Shown here piece after piece: positions 21,285-31,805 of a DNA stretch of 64,000 nt (the stretch's first letter is position 1; each line of letters opens with the position of its first letter). Under the pieces are notes generated by a model. It worked only from the letters and a program-made list of their open reading frames with translations, ran no database searches and had not been told where the DNA came from. This stretch comes from Prorocentrum cordatum. Taxonomy: Eukaryota; Sar; Dinophyceae; Prorocentrales; Prorocentraceae. The stretch is from contig CAUYUJ010020721.1 of the NCBI GenBank assembly GCA_963575745.1, positions 35,001 through 99,000 on the forward strand, written 5' to 3'. Position numbers and translations under genes: made by a program.

Positions 21285-21700
21285 AGTAACAAGTTGTCCC
21301 ATATTTGCCCATATTTTCCAGGTTTCTGCCTTACCCCCCAATGCCAACATTTTCCCACATTTTCTGGGGGATCGACGATTCATTGTGCCTGTGTGTTTCT
21401 TCTCCTCCTGATTGATGGAGGGGGGAAGCATTGGATGCTCGTTCTGGGGACCTTCCTGGAGCCACTCGCTCCACTCGTGCGTCGAAGCTGCATCGAACGT
21501 CAGTCGATTTGGGTCGACCCTGAGTCGAACCTGAGTCGAACTGGGGTCGAACAGATCCGTTAGGTGGGCTCCAGGAAGGTCCCCGAAACGAGCATCGAAG
21601 AAGCAGGATGCACCTCTCGGGCCGTGGAGGCCCCCCCTTGAGGCCCTCTGGGGCCCCTCGAGGGGCCCCAACATCGGGGGCGCGGGAACAGGGATTCGCG
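21285..21700. other. Unique spacer
   Basis: No gene is supported. GAGTCGAAC occurs repeatedly at 21,500-21,550 as a short tandem repeat. Confidence 0.4.
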
Positions 21701-21890
21701 ATCCTCCTCCTCTCCTCCTCCTCCTCGTCCTCCTCCTCCTCCTCCTCCTCCTCCTCTCCTCCTCCTCCTCCTCCTCCTCCTCCTCCTCCTCGTCCTCCTC
21801 CTCCTCCTCCTCCTCCTCCTCCTCCTCCTCCTCCTCCTCCTCCTCCTCCTCCTCCTCCTCCTCCTCCTCCTCCTCCTCCCCCTCCCCCTT
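21701..21890 (+). repeat. (TCC)n microsatellite
   Basis: Nearly pure TCC triplets, 190 bases. Confidence 0.95.
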
Positions 21891-22374
21891 CAGGCCGACG
21901 TCGTTCTCCTTCCCTTCCTGCTCTTCCTGCGGGTGCCGATCCTCATCCTGCCTCCCCTCCTCTCTTGGGGGCGCGCAAACGTGGATTCGCGATGCATGGA
22001 TTGGCGCGCGGTCGCCAAATCCATGGATCGGGGGAGGTGCCCTCCCCAAGATGCGACCGGTGCCGCCCCGTCCAGCGGCGGAAATCCGCGACTTCTGGTG
22101 GAAGTGGGGCCCGTCGCTCCTCCACGCCCCCTCGATGCATGTCTGCGATCGCCCGACAAAAGGACCTCGTCTGCAGCCCTCGCTGCCCCCCCAATTGCGC
22201 GACGCCCAACAGCGGGCGGCGGTCGCTCTCGGGAAGCACCGCGGGAGGAGCGGATGCCGAGGCCGCCGCCAGGCTTCACCGACGCCCCCGCTACAGCCCC
22301 TCCTCAACTCCTCCTCCCCCGGCAGCATCCTCCTCTCCTGTCCTCTCCCTGCAGGGAGCCGTGCATACGTCGCC
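21891..22374. other. GC-rich hairpin-bearing spacer
   Basis: No gene is supported. A near palindrome (GATGCATGGATTGGCG...CGCCAAATCCATGGATC) spans 21,991-22,028. GGGGGCGCG(G/C)(G/A)AA...GGATTCGCGAT occurs at 21,679 and 21,967. Confidence 0.45.
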
Positions 22375-22511
22375 TTTCGGAGCTCCGCGCGAATTCCTTG
22401 GATCGGCGTTCGGCCCCCCTCCCTGGCGCGCGGAGCGCGCCTGGGGCGGCGCGGGAAGCGCCGCCAAGTGGGCCCAGCGCGGATCCAAGAAATCCGCGCG
22501 GAGCTCCGAAA
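22375..22511. mobile_element. 137-bp fully foldable inverted-repeat element
   Basis: The left arm 22,375-22,404 and right arm 22,482-22,511 match as inverted repeats at 28 of 30 bases (TTTCGGAGCTCCGCGCG... / ...CGCGCGGAGCTCCGAAA). Nested inside are GCGCGC-GGA-GCGCGC and GGCGGCGC-GGGAA-GCGCCGCC. No clear target duplication and no coding. It could be a MITE or a structured RNA or DNA element. Confidence 0.5.
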
Positions 22512-22539
22512 CTGCATGCTTAAGCTGATTTTACTTATT

Positions 22540-22855
22540 CGATCCCCCTCCCCCCTCCTCCTCCTCCTCCTCCCCCTCCCTCCTCCTCCTCCCTCCTCCT
22601 CCTCCTCCTCCTCCTCCCCTCTCCTCCCTCCTCCTCCTCCTCCTCTGCCCCCGCCTCAGCCTCCCTCCGCCTCCGCCTCCGCCTCCTCCTCCTCCTCCCT
22701 CCTCCTCCTCCTCCTCCTCCTCCTCCTCCTCCTCCTCCTCTGCCCCGCCTCCGCTCCGCTTCCGCCTCCGCCTCCTCCTCCTCCTCCTCCTCCTCCTCCC
22801 TCCTCCTCTCCTCCCTCCTCCTCCTCCCCTCCCCCTCCCCCTCCCCCTCCCCTCA
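22540..22855 (+). repeat. TCC / TCCGCC microsatellite
   Basis: Interrupted TCC triplets with CTCCGCCTCCGCC segments, immediately upstream of the LINE. Confidence 0.9.
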
Positions 22856-23008
22856 AGCCATATCGGCCCGAGCACCAAGTCCTCTTCCCCCGTGGAGAGG
22901 CCGCGTGTTCGCGCCGCCACGGTGCCGTCCCGTGGCGCTTGAGGGACAACCTCAGTCGAGGGTGCAGCCCAGCCCTCCAGCTTTGGTTGACTAAAGCCGA
23001 GGCTCGCC

Positions 23009-23463
23009 ATGAGCCGTTTGTGGTCATCGTGCCCGCACTGTGGGCGACAGGAATACAACGAATTGCTGATTGAGAGAGGCCAGACATGTGTTTGTGGCAA
23101 GAAGGTTACATTGTATAAGCCCAAGAAGAAGCCACCCGCCCCCGTGATGGAGCAGTGCAGGCTGCTCCCAAGGGTGGCCCTACGGAAGTCCGTGCGCTCT
23201 GCCGACGGACAGGGTGGTCTCGACAGCGGAGGCGGCGGCTCACGACCTTCGACGCCCACTTCTTCCCCGATGGGGATCGGCAGGGGTGCAGAAGGATCAG
23301 GATTCAGTGGCATCTCATCTTCCGGCGGCACTCGAGACCCTGAACTACGTGCCAGTCTTCAGCAGCAGCCTGGTAAGCTTCCAGCCCAGAGGAGCCCAGG
23401 TGCCTCCAGCGTGGTGCAGGCCATGCAGCAGGCCGACGGAGCGTGGAGAGATGCGAAAAAAAA
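23009..23463 (+). pseudogene. LINE N-terminal zinc-ribbon segment
   Basis: The first ATG at 23,009 opens MSRLWSSCPHCGRQEYNE, with CPHCG and, 15 residues later, CVCGK, a four-cysteine zinc ribbon at residues 8-30. A Ser/Gly/Pro-rich linker follows. The frame should join the next segment at an eight-A run (23,456-23,463): before it the protein reads QQADGAWRDAKK, after it another frame continues with RHQQAVTSVLRLEKN. A one-base length change in the A run is the simplest cause (inference). The zinc ribbon probably binds the element RNA or DNA. Confidence 0.7.
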
Positions 23464-26397
23464 CGCCATCAACAGGCGGTCACATCAGTTTTGCGATTGG
23501 AGAAGAATCTCGCAGCTGCTCGTGAGAAGGAAGCTAAGTTGTCCAAGATGGTAGCAGAGGCCAGTTTCACAAGGTCGCAGGCTGCTGCAGCGGTGGCAAC
23601 ACTTGAGGGAGTGGCAGGCACTGCGCAGTCGGATTCATCTATCAAAGAAGAGAAGAAGCCCTTCGACGTCGCGTGGGACGGGGATCTTGTCAGCAACTTG
23701 GATCAGCTCGAGTGTGAGCAGGCGGAGCGAGAATTGTTGCGTAATTGTCTGGCAGAGTTGCAGTCGCAGAAGGCGTCCATTTCCACCAAAGCCGACGAGG
23801 TTGCTCAGCTGGTCGAGAGAGCTAAGGCAACCAAAGCCGCCATCACTGAGAGGTTGGCCAAGAAGCGCCGTAACAATTCAGGTGAAGCTGATGGTAGTTC
23901 CCCTGCAGGTGGTGCTCCAGCAGTCGCAGCTGAGTCGTCAGGCGCTGGATTGGTGACTGCAGCATCTCCAGAGGTTGAGGCCAAGCAGAAGGGAGAGAGG
24001 GAAGCCAAGATTGCAGCCGAGGCGGAGAGGATCTCGCAGGCGCAGTTCCAGGCCCAGAGGCACGCGGAGCAGGCCGCGGCGGCAGACCAAGATCCTTCGC
24101 ATTCACTAGGGACTACGAAGTCCCCCCGTGCGGCTTACGAGCCGCGTGCCCGTCCTCAACTACCAGAATTATCCACCGTGCGGTTCGGGAACGTTACGTC
24201 AATGGGCGACACGGCGTGGGACTTCGCCGTGGCCAACTTCGAGGCGGGCCATGTAGATGTGTGCGCTTTCGCTGAGACGCATGTTTCACGTGCTAATGCG
24301 ACCACTTGGTTTAAAAAGGCTCGTCGAGCCAACATCAGGTTGTATATGAACCCAGCCCGTAAGACAGGTCGTGCGGTCACTGTTCAAGGCCAAGATCGTG
24401 ACACTGAGGGTGGGGAGTGGATTTTGATGCCTGGTCACAGGGAAGCACACTCTTTAGTTCACCAGCTCGATCGTGTTCATGAGTTCCAGTATGATGGTCA
24501 GGTGGCAGTAGACGGGTTTGCGGCTGTACATGTACATATGTCTGGGTATTCGTATGTTTTAGTTTCCTTTTATGCCTACACTTCGGTGGGCATGGCCAGC
24601 TCGAACCTTGCTAGGTTCGCAAAGCTGGGGGCCCTTTTGGCCGCGCTGAAACTTCCCTGGGTCCTTGTGGGAGATTCCAATATGTCCGCTGCCGTACTCG
24701 GTAAAGCTGGATGTTTCACTCGCGTAGGTGGTCAGCCTGTGCACCCAGGTACAGAAATGAGATCGTCTGGTAAGCAGTTAATTCAGAGGGCCCTTCAGCT
24801 CCCGACGAAGTTGCCTCAAGTTGCAAGGCCCACCACTCGGCCTACGGAGGGGTCTAAGTCCCAGGCAGCTAAGGCCCAGCGAAAGCTTAAGGCTGAGGCA
24901 TTTGCTGAGCGTCGTTCACAATACTATTCTAATCTTTTTGGCGACGCGTGGACTCGCGAGGAGAACGAGCGCAGTCGTGCCCGAGAGGTCAGCGCGCCAG
25001 CTGATCTCGATGACTTGTCTGATGCGCCCTCGGAGGAGGATCCTTGGGCGCGCGAGCTAAATTTTTTGGATGCTCACACGTCGGCGTCGCCAACAGGACT
25101 GGATGCGTCGGTTCCCTCGGGGGTCGGATCCTCTCGTCTTCCCGACGACTCTGCTCAAGGCCGGCCTGGCCAACACGGTATGTCCATCATGGGCGGGCGG
25201 TTTCACTTGCCCCAGTATGCCCTTTCTGTCGCGTGGGGTCTTGCTGGTGAAGATCACATATCGTCGTCTCTGAGCCATACAGTCGACCCCCCTGCAGATA
25301 GTGTTGAGCCGCCCCCCTCAGGTACAGACGAAAAGGCCAATGTTGTACCTTTTCACATTCCTGACGAGACATGGGTGAATGCTCGTGCTCAGGTCGGGTT
25401 GCTGCCATCGCCGTCACCTGCTCCTGCTTTTGCTGCCTCCGTAGCTGCTAGGCTCGGGTCTGAATCTGTAGCTCCTGTGTCAGCGTTGTATGGTTCGTGG
25501 GTGAAGGCAGTCGAGGCGACGATATGCGATCATCATGGCATTGCACCCTTACCAGGAATTGCTCGGTCTCAAGGCTACAGATTTGTTGTTCAGCAGGTAC
25601 GTGCACCGAATACATCGCGCATAACCCCCTTTAGCAACATTATCGCTTCATGGCGGGAGCAGCTTTCGGTCGTTTTGGAACGTATCCAGGGACATAGATC
25701 TAAAGGCAATGGGGTGGTTCAGAGAGAGCAATTACGCATTGCCCTTCGGCATCTTATGGATGCGGCCCCCGATAGGGCCCATACGGGGATTCGGTTGGGG
25801 GCGGAGCCGTCTTGGGCAGCTTGGTGTCAACTCATGCAGAGAGGGGCTTCGGTCTCAGCCTCTATCCTTCAGAAGTTTGTCAAGTCAGCGCAGCGTGTTG
25901 CAGCGCGATGCCGACGGCGAACATTGGGCGCATCTCTCGATGATTTTAAATATTGGATCACTACCAAAGAGGCTGAGGGTACACTGCATCGTGCGATTCG
26001 GGCCGATCCCCAGGTCGGTGATGAACTGGTTACAGAGTCTGCTGTGTTTTGCAACCCTATTGACATGGTGGACCAAAAAGCGAAACAATTTATCAAGCTG
26101 TGGACCCCAAGCCCAGTGGATACAGATGCAGTTAGCCAGGCCTTTGATAAAGTTCGAGCAACGGCGCTTTTAGAGCCGCTAGAGCCGTTGGATGTTGCAG
26201 ATATTCGTATGGCTGCTCATTCGTTCAAGCCTAAGGCAAGTTTGGGAGCGGATGTTCTCACACCGCTTGATTTTGAGCGTTTACCTGATCTGGCTCTCGA
26301 TGAGCTACGTGTTTTGTACTCGGTCGTCGAAGAAACTCTGGTTTGGCCCTCGCAAATTTCTCTGGTTCTCGGGAGGCTTTTACCTAAACAGTCCAAT
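23464..26397 (+). pseudogene. LINE endonuclease and pre-RT region
   Basis: One open frame of about 980 codons. The first 230 residues are Ala/Glu/Lys-rich and likely coiled-coil. The endonuclease/exonuclease/phosphatase fold follows, with catalytic Glu in FAETH (codon at 24,274), the FYAYTS strand (about 24,570) and the metal-binding Asp and Asn of GDSNM (24,670-24,684). The usual terminal SDH-type histidine motif is not seen: after SSGKQLI (about 24,780) the text jumps to an unrelated Gln/Pro-rich linker, so the endonuclease may be internally deleted. From 26,191 the RT begins (FKPKASLGADVLTP) and runs to LVLGRLLPK, where the frame is lost near 26,397. Confidence 0.85.
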
Positions 26398-26835
26398 GGG
26401 ATCGGGTGATCGGAATGTTGACCATGTTCACTCGAGTGTGGTCTAAAGCCAGGGAGCCTGCCGTTCAAGCATGGAGCTTGGCCAATGAGCCAAGTTGGGA
26501 TGCTGCTGTCAAGGGTAATGGAGCCTTGCAGGAGGCATTCTTTCGAGTCTTGGAGGATGAGGTGACGGGCGCTTTGGGGGTACCTTCAGGTAAAGGGTTG
26601 CTTGATGTGGAAGGATTTTACGATTCTATGGAATGGGTGGTGCTTATTCGGACAGCCTTGAGGCTCGGCGTTCCAGCTACCATTCTGTAGTTAGAGTTGT
26701 TACTCTGCGTTTGTCCTCGCACTTTAGGTCAGAGTGGATCCTATGCTGAAGCGTTTTGCCCCTCACGTTCTATCATCCAGTGACTCAGATCAGGGACCAG
26801 GTTTGCTCGGTGTTATGTGTTTGTTGTTGTTGTTG
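26398..26835 (+). pseudogene. LINE reverse transcriptase, first part
   Basis: It continues the RT in another frame with RVIGMLTMFTRVWSK, then the first catalytic motif LLDVEGFYDSMEW (Asp codon at 26,603). A TAG interrupts at 26,688-26,690 after LGVPATIL, and a TGA at 26,781-26,783, after which LRSGTRFARCYV still fits the family. At 26,821-26,842 a TTG repeat and T7 run lead to another frame. The junction near 26,397 is explained by one base missing in a G run (inference). Confidence 0.8.
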
Positions 26836-26842
26836 TTTTTTT

Positions 26843-27337
26843 GTACTTCTTCGGATTACGTCTGCTCACGAAAATATGTCCACCAGGATCTGGATTGACG
26901 ACCTGTCTCAGCGTGTTGTGGGTTCCAGGGCCATTCTCCGCAAGCGTTTGTTTACAGGTCTGCTGGATACCTGCCTCGGTCTGCATAGCGTTCAGCTTCG
27001 CGTATCGCCGAAGTCGGTGATCATTTGCTCTTATATTCCCGATGCCAAGTCCATTGCCAGTCGATTGTCTAAAGCAGGATTCCCTGTTACAGCACTTGCA
27101 AAGGCGGGTTACTTGGGGACGGATTTGGGAGGAGGCAGGAGGCAGGCGCGAGGTAATCGTACTAAGCGTGTGGTCAAAGGCGTGGCAATGCATTCTAGAG
27201 TACTTCGTTTCGCGCGTGCTACTCGTAAGTATGCTGTTTCTGCCAAGCTAGAGAGAGCTGGCACTCTTGCTGCACAGCTGTATGCCCACCAAATTCATGG
27301 TGTATTCGGTTCTGCTATGATCCGTTGCCGCCGTTAA
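26843..27337 (+). pseudogene. LINE reverse transcriptase, catalytic second part
   Basis: It carries TRIWIDDLSQRVVG with the paired catalytic aspartates at 26,897-26,902 (IDD in place of the common YADD or FADD). The RT thumb region follows (SPKSVIICS, AGYLGTDLGGGRR, RVLRFARATRK). A TAA at 27,335-27,337 ends it, but the same frame continues in the next segment. Confidence 0.85.
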
Positions 27338-27922
27338 ATGGGTGCTGTATGTGGTTCTGGGAAAAAGGGACGGTGCCTCACGACTCTCCTGGACCTAAGG
27401 GCTCCCATGGGAGATCCAGCTGTGTATTTCCCTCGGCTGTGTTTCGAATTCTGGATGAGGCAATGGATCATGCAACCTTCCATTCGGTCAGGAGTGCGCA
27501 GAGCCTGGCCTGTCTTGCTGCGGAGGTTTCAGCAGGTTGCTCCACAGCATCGGTCACGTCATGTTCGTGGGCCTATGGGGGCGATCATGCTATATCTGTT
27601 GGAGGCGGGCTGGGATCCCTTGGAACCTGATCATTGGAAGGCCCCGTCAGATTTCCCTGGAGTTCTGGAGGCTTGGAGGTTTCCTGAAGAGGGTCTTTCC
27701 GGCAACATCATTTTGGACTCTCCTGAGCCTGTTATTCGGGACGTTATGTTTTCCATTCAGTTCAAGCTGTGGCGCGGCGCGGCTGAGCACTGGTGTGGAG
27801 ACGGCGTCCAGAATGGTATCGATAACACATCTTATCGCCGGCTCATTTCCCAGCTCAAGCTGGTTCCGCAGGGTGAGCGCTTGAGTGAGCTTATGACAAC
27901 GATTGCGGTTGGGGGTATTTGA
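27338..27922 (+). pseudogene. LINE region between RT and RNase H
   Basis: Same frame as the preceding segment, separated only by TAA. It reads as a coherent Trp-rich protein (FWMRQWIMQPS, GPMGAIMLYLLEAGWDP, FKLWRGAAEHW), a connector with no named domain that I can assign. A TGA at 27,920-27,922 is the only break from the RNase H segment. Confidence 0.75.
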
Positions 27923-29275
27923 CCTAGGGCTCGGATTAAATCTGAACTCGATGCTAGTTTTGACGATCTGTGCCCTCGGTGCCAGAAATGTCCTGAAACG
28001 GTGTTTCATCGTGCTTGGGGTTGTGAAGATAATACCGGTGCGACGGCCTATGAGCAATCGCAGGACCTTGTTGGAGAAGCGTTCATTCAAGCTGATGCTC
28101 TACCTGCCTTTTGGCTTCGTGGACTCATTCCTGCCTCAGCCACTGCACTGCCGCCGCCACCCGACACGGAGTTCTGGTGGACCTCAGGGTGCAACGATTT
28201 GAGTGCTGGATCCATGGGCCGCGGGGGCCCTGGGGACCCGCTCCTGGTCTTTGGGGATGCTTCTGGTGGGAAAACGTCGGGAGAAAGCAGGTTCCGCCGT
28301 GTGGGGGTGGCCGTTGTCACTTTCGATTGTTTTTTCCCGCTTTCTATTCGCTCGTCAGCGTTTGGACGGCTACCTGGATGCCGCCAATCTGTGCCCCGCG
28401 GTGAGTTCCTGGCGTTCGAGCTAGCACTGCGCACGACGGTTGGTCATATATGCTATGTGACCGACAATGAGTCAGTGATGCGTGGATTTTTCGGCGGAAA
28501 ATGTGAGGTGCCTAGCGGTGTCGATGTGGACCTTTGGCTGAGATTCGCAAAGTTCCTGGCACAGAGGGTTGGCGAGGTCACTATGATTTTCACCAATTCC
28601 CATCTTTCGGGTACTGACATTGTTGATCGCTCCATCCCTCCTGCTCTTGTTGCGGGAAATGTGGTTGCGGACACACTCGCGGGGGAGGCCGCGACCCGCG
28701 CCCAGATCCCAGAGGCGATAAGGCATAAGGTGCTGATCGAGGAGAAGCGCGCCTGGCAGGTGCGCCACCGCCTGCTGCGCGCGTCCTTGGACGCCATGCA
28801 GGCCGTGGAGCGGGGTGGTGGTGGCAGGAGATCGGGGCCTTCTCGTCCCCCCCCTCGCCCTCCTGCCCCTGCTCTTGTTGCCGCCTTCTCGTCCAGTCAC
28901 CAGCTTGATGCGTCCCGTAAAAGGTGTCAGACTTGTTTCGGTTCGGCCACTCTGGCCACTCTCAAGGAGTGGCACGAGTCTCCTTGTTTCACTCCGTCAC
29001 CTGTTAATGCTAAGTATCTTGCCCTTCCCCTGGGGGGGCGGCTCTACACTGCGGGGGTTTGGGCTCACGAGACACACTCGATGAGGCTCCAGAGGGCCCA
29101 TAATCTTTGGTTTTGTCAGGCTTGTGGTTTCTATGCTCATGCTTCTATGCGTGAGCTGTCGAAACCATGTTCTCATAAGCTTGACCCCCATCGCCGAGAA
29201 TATTTGTCTCGTATCGATGATGGGTTGTGGCCGAAAGCTCTCAGTAAAGCTGAGAAGCTCACTCGTGGCCAGTAA
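27923..29275 (+). pseudogene. LINE RNase H and C-terminal zinc motifs
   Basis: It opens with a CPRCQKC...HRAWGC Cys/His knuckle (27,971-28,026). The RNase H fold then shows all four acidic residues: D in FGDASGG (28,256), E in RGEFLAFELAL (28,403), D in VTDNESVM (28,463) and D in NVVADTLAGEAA (28,670). It would degrade template RNA during target-primed synthesis. A Pro/Gly linker leads to CQTCFG...HESPC and CQACGFYAH...PCSH, likely zinc fingers. The frame ends normally at TAA 29,273-29,275. This domain looks intact and only lacks an upstream open frame. Confidence 0.88.
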
Positions 29276-29300
29276 TTCCTGAACCACTACGTGGGATAGC

Positions 29301-29409
29301 CTGTTCCTGTTCCTGTTCCTGCTCCCCCTCCCCCTCCCCCTCCTCCTCCCCTTCCCCCTCCCCTCCCCTCCCCTCCCCCTCCCCCTCCCCCTCCCCCTCC
29401 CCTTCCCTC
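29301..29409 (+). repeat. LINE 3' simple tail (CCTGTT)n(CCCCCT)n
   Basis: The tail starts 25 bases after the last stop codon. Some non-LTR elements end in short tandem repeats rather than poly-A (known for I- and CR1-like groups), so this is the probable element end. Confidence 0.65.
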
Positions 29410-29410
29410 T

Positions 29411-29745
29411 ACAATTACTCAATATGAATATACTCTCCCTCTTCCCCTGATGGCGGCCTGGGAATATTCGACCCCCCCCCCCGCGTACTGTTTTTTACAC
29501 ACACAGGATTCCCGGGAGTTGGGTTTTCGCCTGCGTTTTTTTTTCAAAATGCTGCTCTCGCTGAGGCGCCGGCCTCATTTCTGCTCCCGAATCGTTCCGA
29601 ATCGTGCTCCCGCTGCAGCGTGGGCCTCATTTTCGGATCGGTGTTTTGCCTCCGTCGTTCAGGATGGCGTTCTCGCCCCAGCGCGGGCCTCTTTCTCGCG
29701 CGCCCATCCGCCCGCCACCACCGCGCCGCACCACGCCCCGCCCCG
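29411..29745. other. Spacer with reversed GCGAGAGCG motifs
   Basis: GCTCTCGCTGAGGCGCCGGCCTCATTT-like units recur about every 45 bases at 29,550-29,700 (longest shared run under 20 bases). No gene. Confidence 0.45.
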
Positions 29746-29910
29746 CCGCACGCACACCCACCGCCACTTCCACCCACCAACGCACGCACGCACGCACGCG
29801 CACCACCACCGCGCACCGCCACCACCACCGCACTACCCCACCCACCACCACCACGCTACACCGCGCCACACCACATCACACGCGCGCACACACACACACA
29901 CGCACGCACG

Positions 29911-29993
<83 letters not shown>

Positions 29994-30205
29994 ACACACA
30001 CACACACCACCGCCACCACCACCACCGCCATCACGCACGTACGCACCTGGCCCACCACCAAACCACCAAGACGCCACACCACGTCACACCACAGCACACG
30101 CGCACACACGCACACACACACACATACACACACCACCACCACAACAACCACAACCACGCACACACGCACGCACGCACGCGCACCACCACCCACTACGCAC
30201 ACGCG
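29746..30205 (+). repeat. (CA)n with CACG and CCA variants
   Basis: Long CA dinucleotide core at about 29,880-30,005 flanked by CCACCA and GCACGCAC variants. Frames read as poly-His/Thr. Confidence 0.93.
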
Positions 30206-30318
30206 CGCGGAGCCACAGGTCCGCTACGACACGCGTCCGCGGATAGAGAAAATCAGCGCCATGGTAAGGGATGGGAGGGAGGGGTAGGATGTCAGATGTT
30301 GACGCGAGCGCACCTAAC
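30206..30318. other. Short spacer
   Basis: No gene is seen. Confidence 0.4.
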
Positions 30319-30425
30319 TTGCCCCCTCCCCCTCCTCCCCCCCTCCTCCTCCTTCTCCTCCCCCTCCTCCTCCTCCTCCTCCTCCTCCTCCTCCTCCTCC
30401 TCCTCCTCCTCTTATCTCCCTCCCC
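30319..30425 (+). repeat. (TCC)n microsatellite
   Basis: TCC triplets with CCCCCTCC interruptions. Confidence 0.93.
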
Positions 30426-30850
30426 ATCCCTCCAGTCCCTCCTACCGTGCGTTTGTGTCTGGCCCCGCCTCCGCAGAGGTCTGCTGCCGGTGCCAGCCCT
30501 TTCCAAGCCCTCTGGCCTGGAACCGACGAGGGCGCTGCCGAGGCCCGAGATGTGTCCCGCCCCCGCTTGAGAGAAGGATGGTGGAGCATGATATGGCGAT
30601 TCGGAGCTAAAGTATGGGCCTGTCCGCAAGAAACCTTCCACGAGAAACCGAACCCTGAGACCCCAGGACGCCCCTTGATGTTTGGTGTGGGAACGTCACG
30701 CGTTCCATGGCAAAACTATCGAAACGCAAGAAACCCACGGCACCCTGGAGGCAAGCAGGGTGTTTCTTGGCACGAGCATCCACTGTGCATTGTGGCGGCG
30801 CCCACGAGAGGGTGGGGCGAGGGGGGGGGCCGTCTAAGAAATGCGGAGGC
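30426..30850. other. Unique spacer
   Basis: No gene with a recognisable domain. Confidence 0.4.
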
Positions 30851-30985
30851 GTCTCTTCGAAGGCATGAGCCTTCGTAGAAGGCCCACGAGACTCCTACGC
30901 AGACTTCTTAAGAAGCTGGGCGGGCTTCTAAGAAGCACCCCTGCCCTCTTAAGAGCCCCGCCGCCTTCTCAGAAGCCCACCCTCG
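30851..30985. repeat. Cluster of short palindromes at ~21-bp spacing
   Basis: CTTCTTAAGAAG (30,904), CTTCTAAGAAG (30,925), CTCTTAAGAG (30,946) and CTTCTCAGAAG (30,965) are successive palindromes spaced 21, 21 and 19 bases. Upstream, CGAAGGC-ATGA-GCCTTCG (30,858-30,875) overlaps GCCTTC-GTA-GAAGGC (30,869-30,883). They could be DNA-binding sites or small hairpins. Confidence 0.7.
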
Positions 30986-31805
30986 CGACAGGCTCTTGTT
31001 CGCGCTGCCAACGATTGAACGTGCAGAAACACGCCTGCCTTTTGTATAGGTCGCCTTGGGAAATTAACGGCCTCCCTGATCGCACAACGCTTACAATACT
31101 TGCTCCCATGACAAGATCATCCGCTGCCTCCGTGAAACATCACAGGCTGCAGCACTTTTCCCAATGAGCAAGGCTCAACGTTGGATTCGACACGCTCTGG
31201 GATGTCACTGTGATGAGTCCCCAATCCAACGTGGGCCTCGACCGCGGCCCGAATCTGTACCTGAATTGGATGCTGCGCGGACGGCATGCGGATCCAAAAC
31301 GGCGATGCTCGCACTAAGGTCGTAGGAGGAGGAGGAGGAGGAGGATTAGGCGAGCCGTGGGCCACCTTGGACCCGGACTGGCAACACCTTCGCCCGCCCG
31401 GTGTCTTCTCGAGTAATCTTCCTTGTCGGCTGAAGTTTTGTGTGTGAGTGTCCTTCAACGGGGCCGTCTGCGAATTCGTTCGGCACGTCCTCGGCTCGTC
31501 TTGGGGCCGCCTCGGCTCGTGCAGCGAAAACCAGGCAGGGCCAACAGTGATCGCACATCGCCCTGAATCTCCCTACCTCAGGGCAGGCCCCCTGATGGTA
31601 CATATTCCCTCTCCCCAGCGGCTGCAGCTGCGCGCGGCCTCCTGAGGAGGATTCTTGTTGCTGGTACGCCCACGCACGGCACCAGCAGAAGCCCGCGCGT
31701 CGCCGCGAACCTGGCAGACCAGCGCCAGCGGAACCACCAAGCTCCCCACCCCTCCCCTTCAGCCCCATCATTATTTCCCCATCGCCCTCCCCCTTTATTC
31801 CTCCC
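30986..31805. other. Unique spacer
   Basis: No supported gene. A GGAGGA run sits at 31,324-31,347. Confidence 0.4.

Larger units (their letters stand above)
22856..29410 (+). mobile_element. Non-LTR (LINE) retrotransposon, broken
   Basis: A plus-strand element encodes, in order, an N-terminal zinc ribbon, a coiled-coil-like Glu/Ala-rich region, an apurinic-type endonuclease, a reverse transcriptase, a Cys/His knuckle, an RNase H with complete D-E-D-D residues, and C-terminal Cys/His motifs. The reading is broken by frameshifts near 23,456, 26,397 and 26,840 and by in-frame stops at 26,688, 26,781, 27,335 and 27,920. The right end is a CCTGTT then CCCCCT simple tail (29,301-29,409). Full length with few breaks suggests recent insertion, or assembly errors in homopolymers. 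No target duplication was found. Confidence 0.9.
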
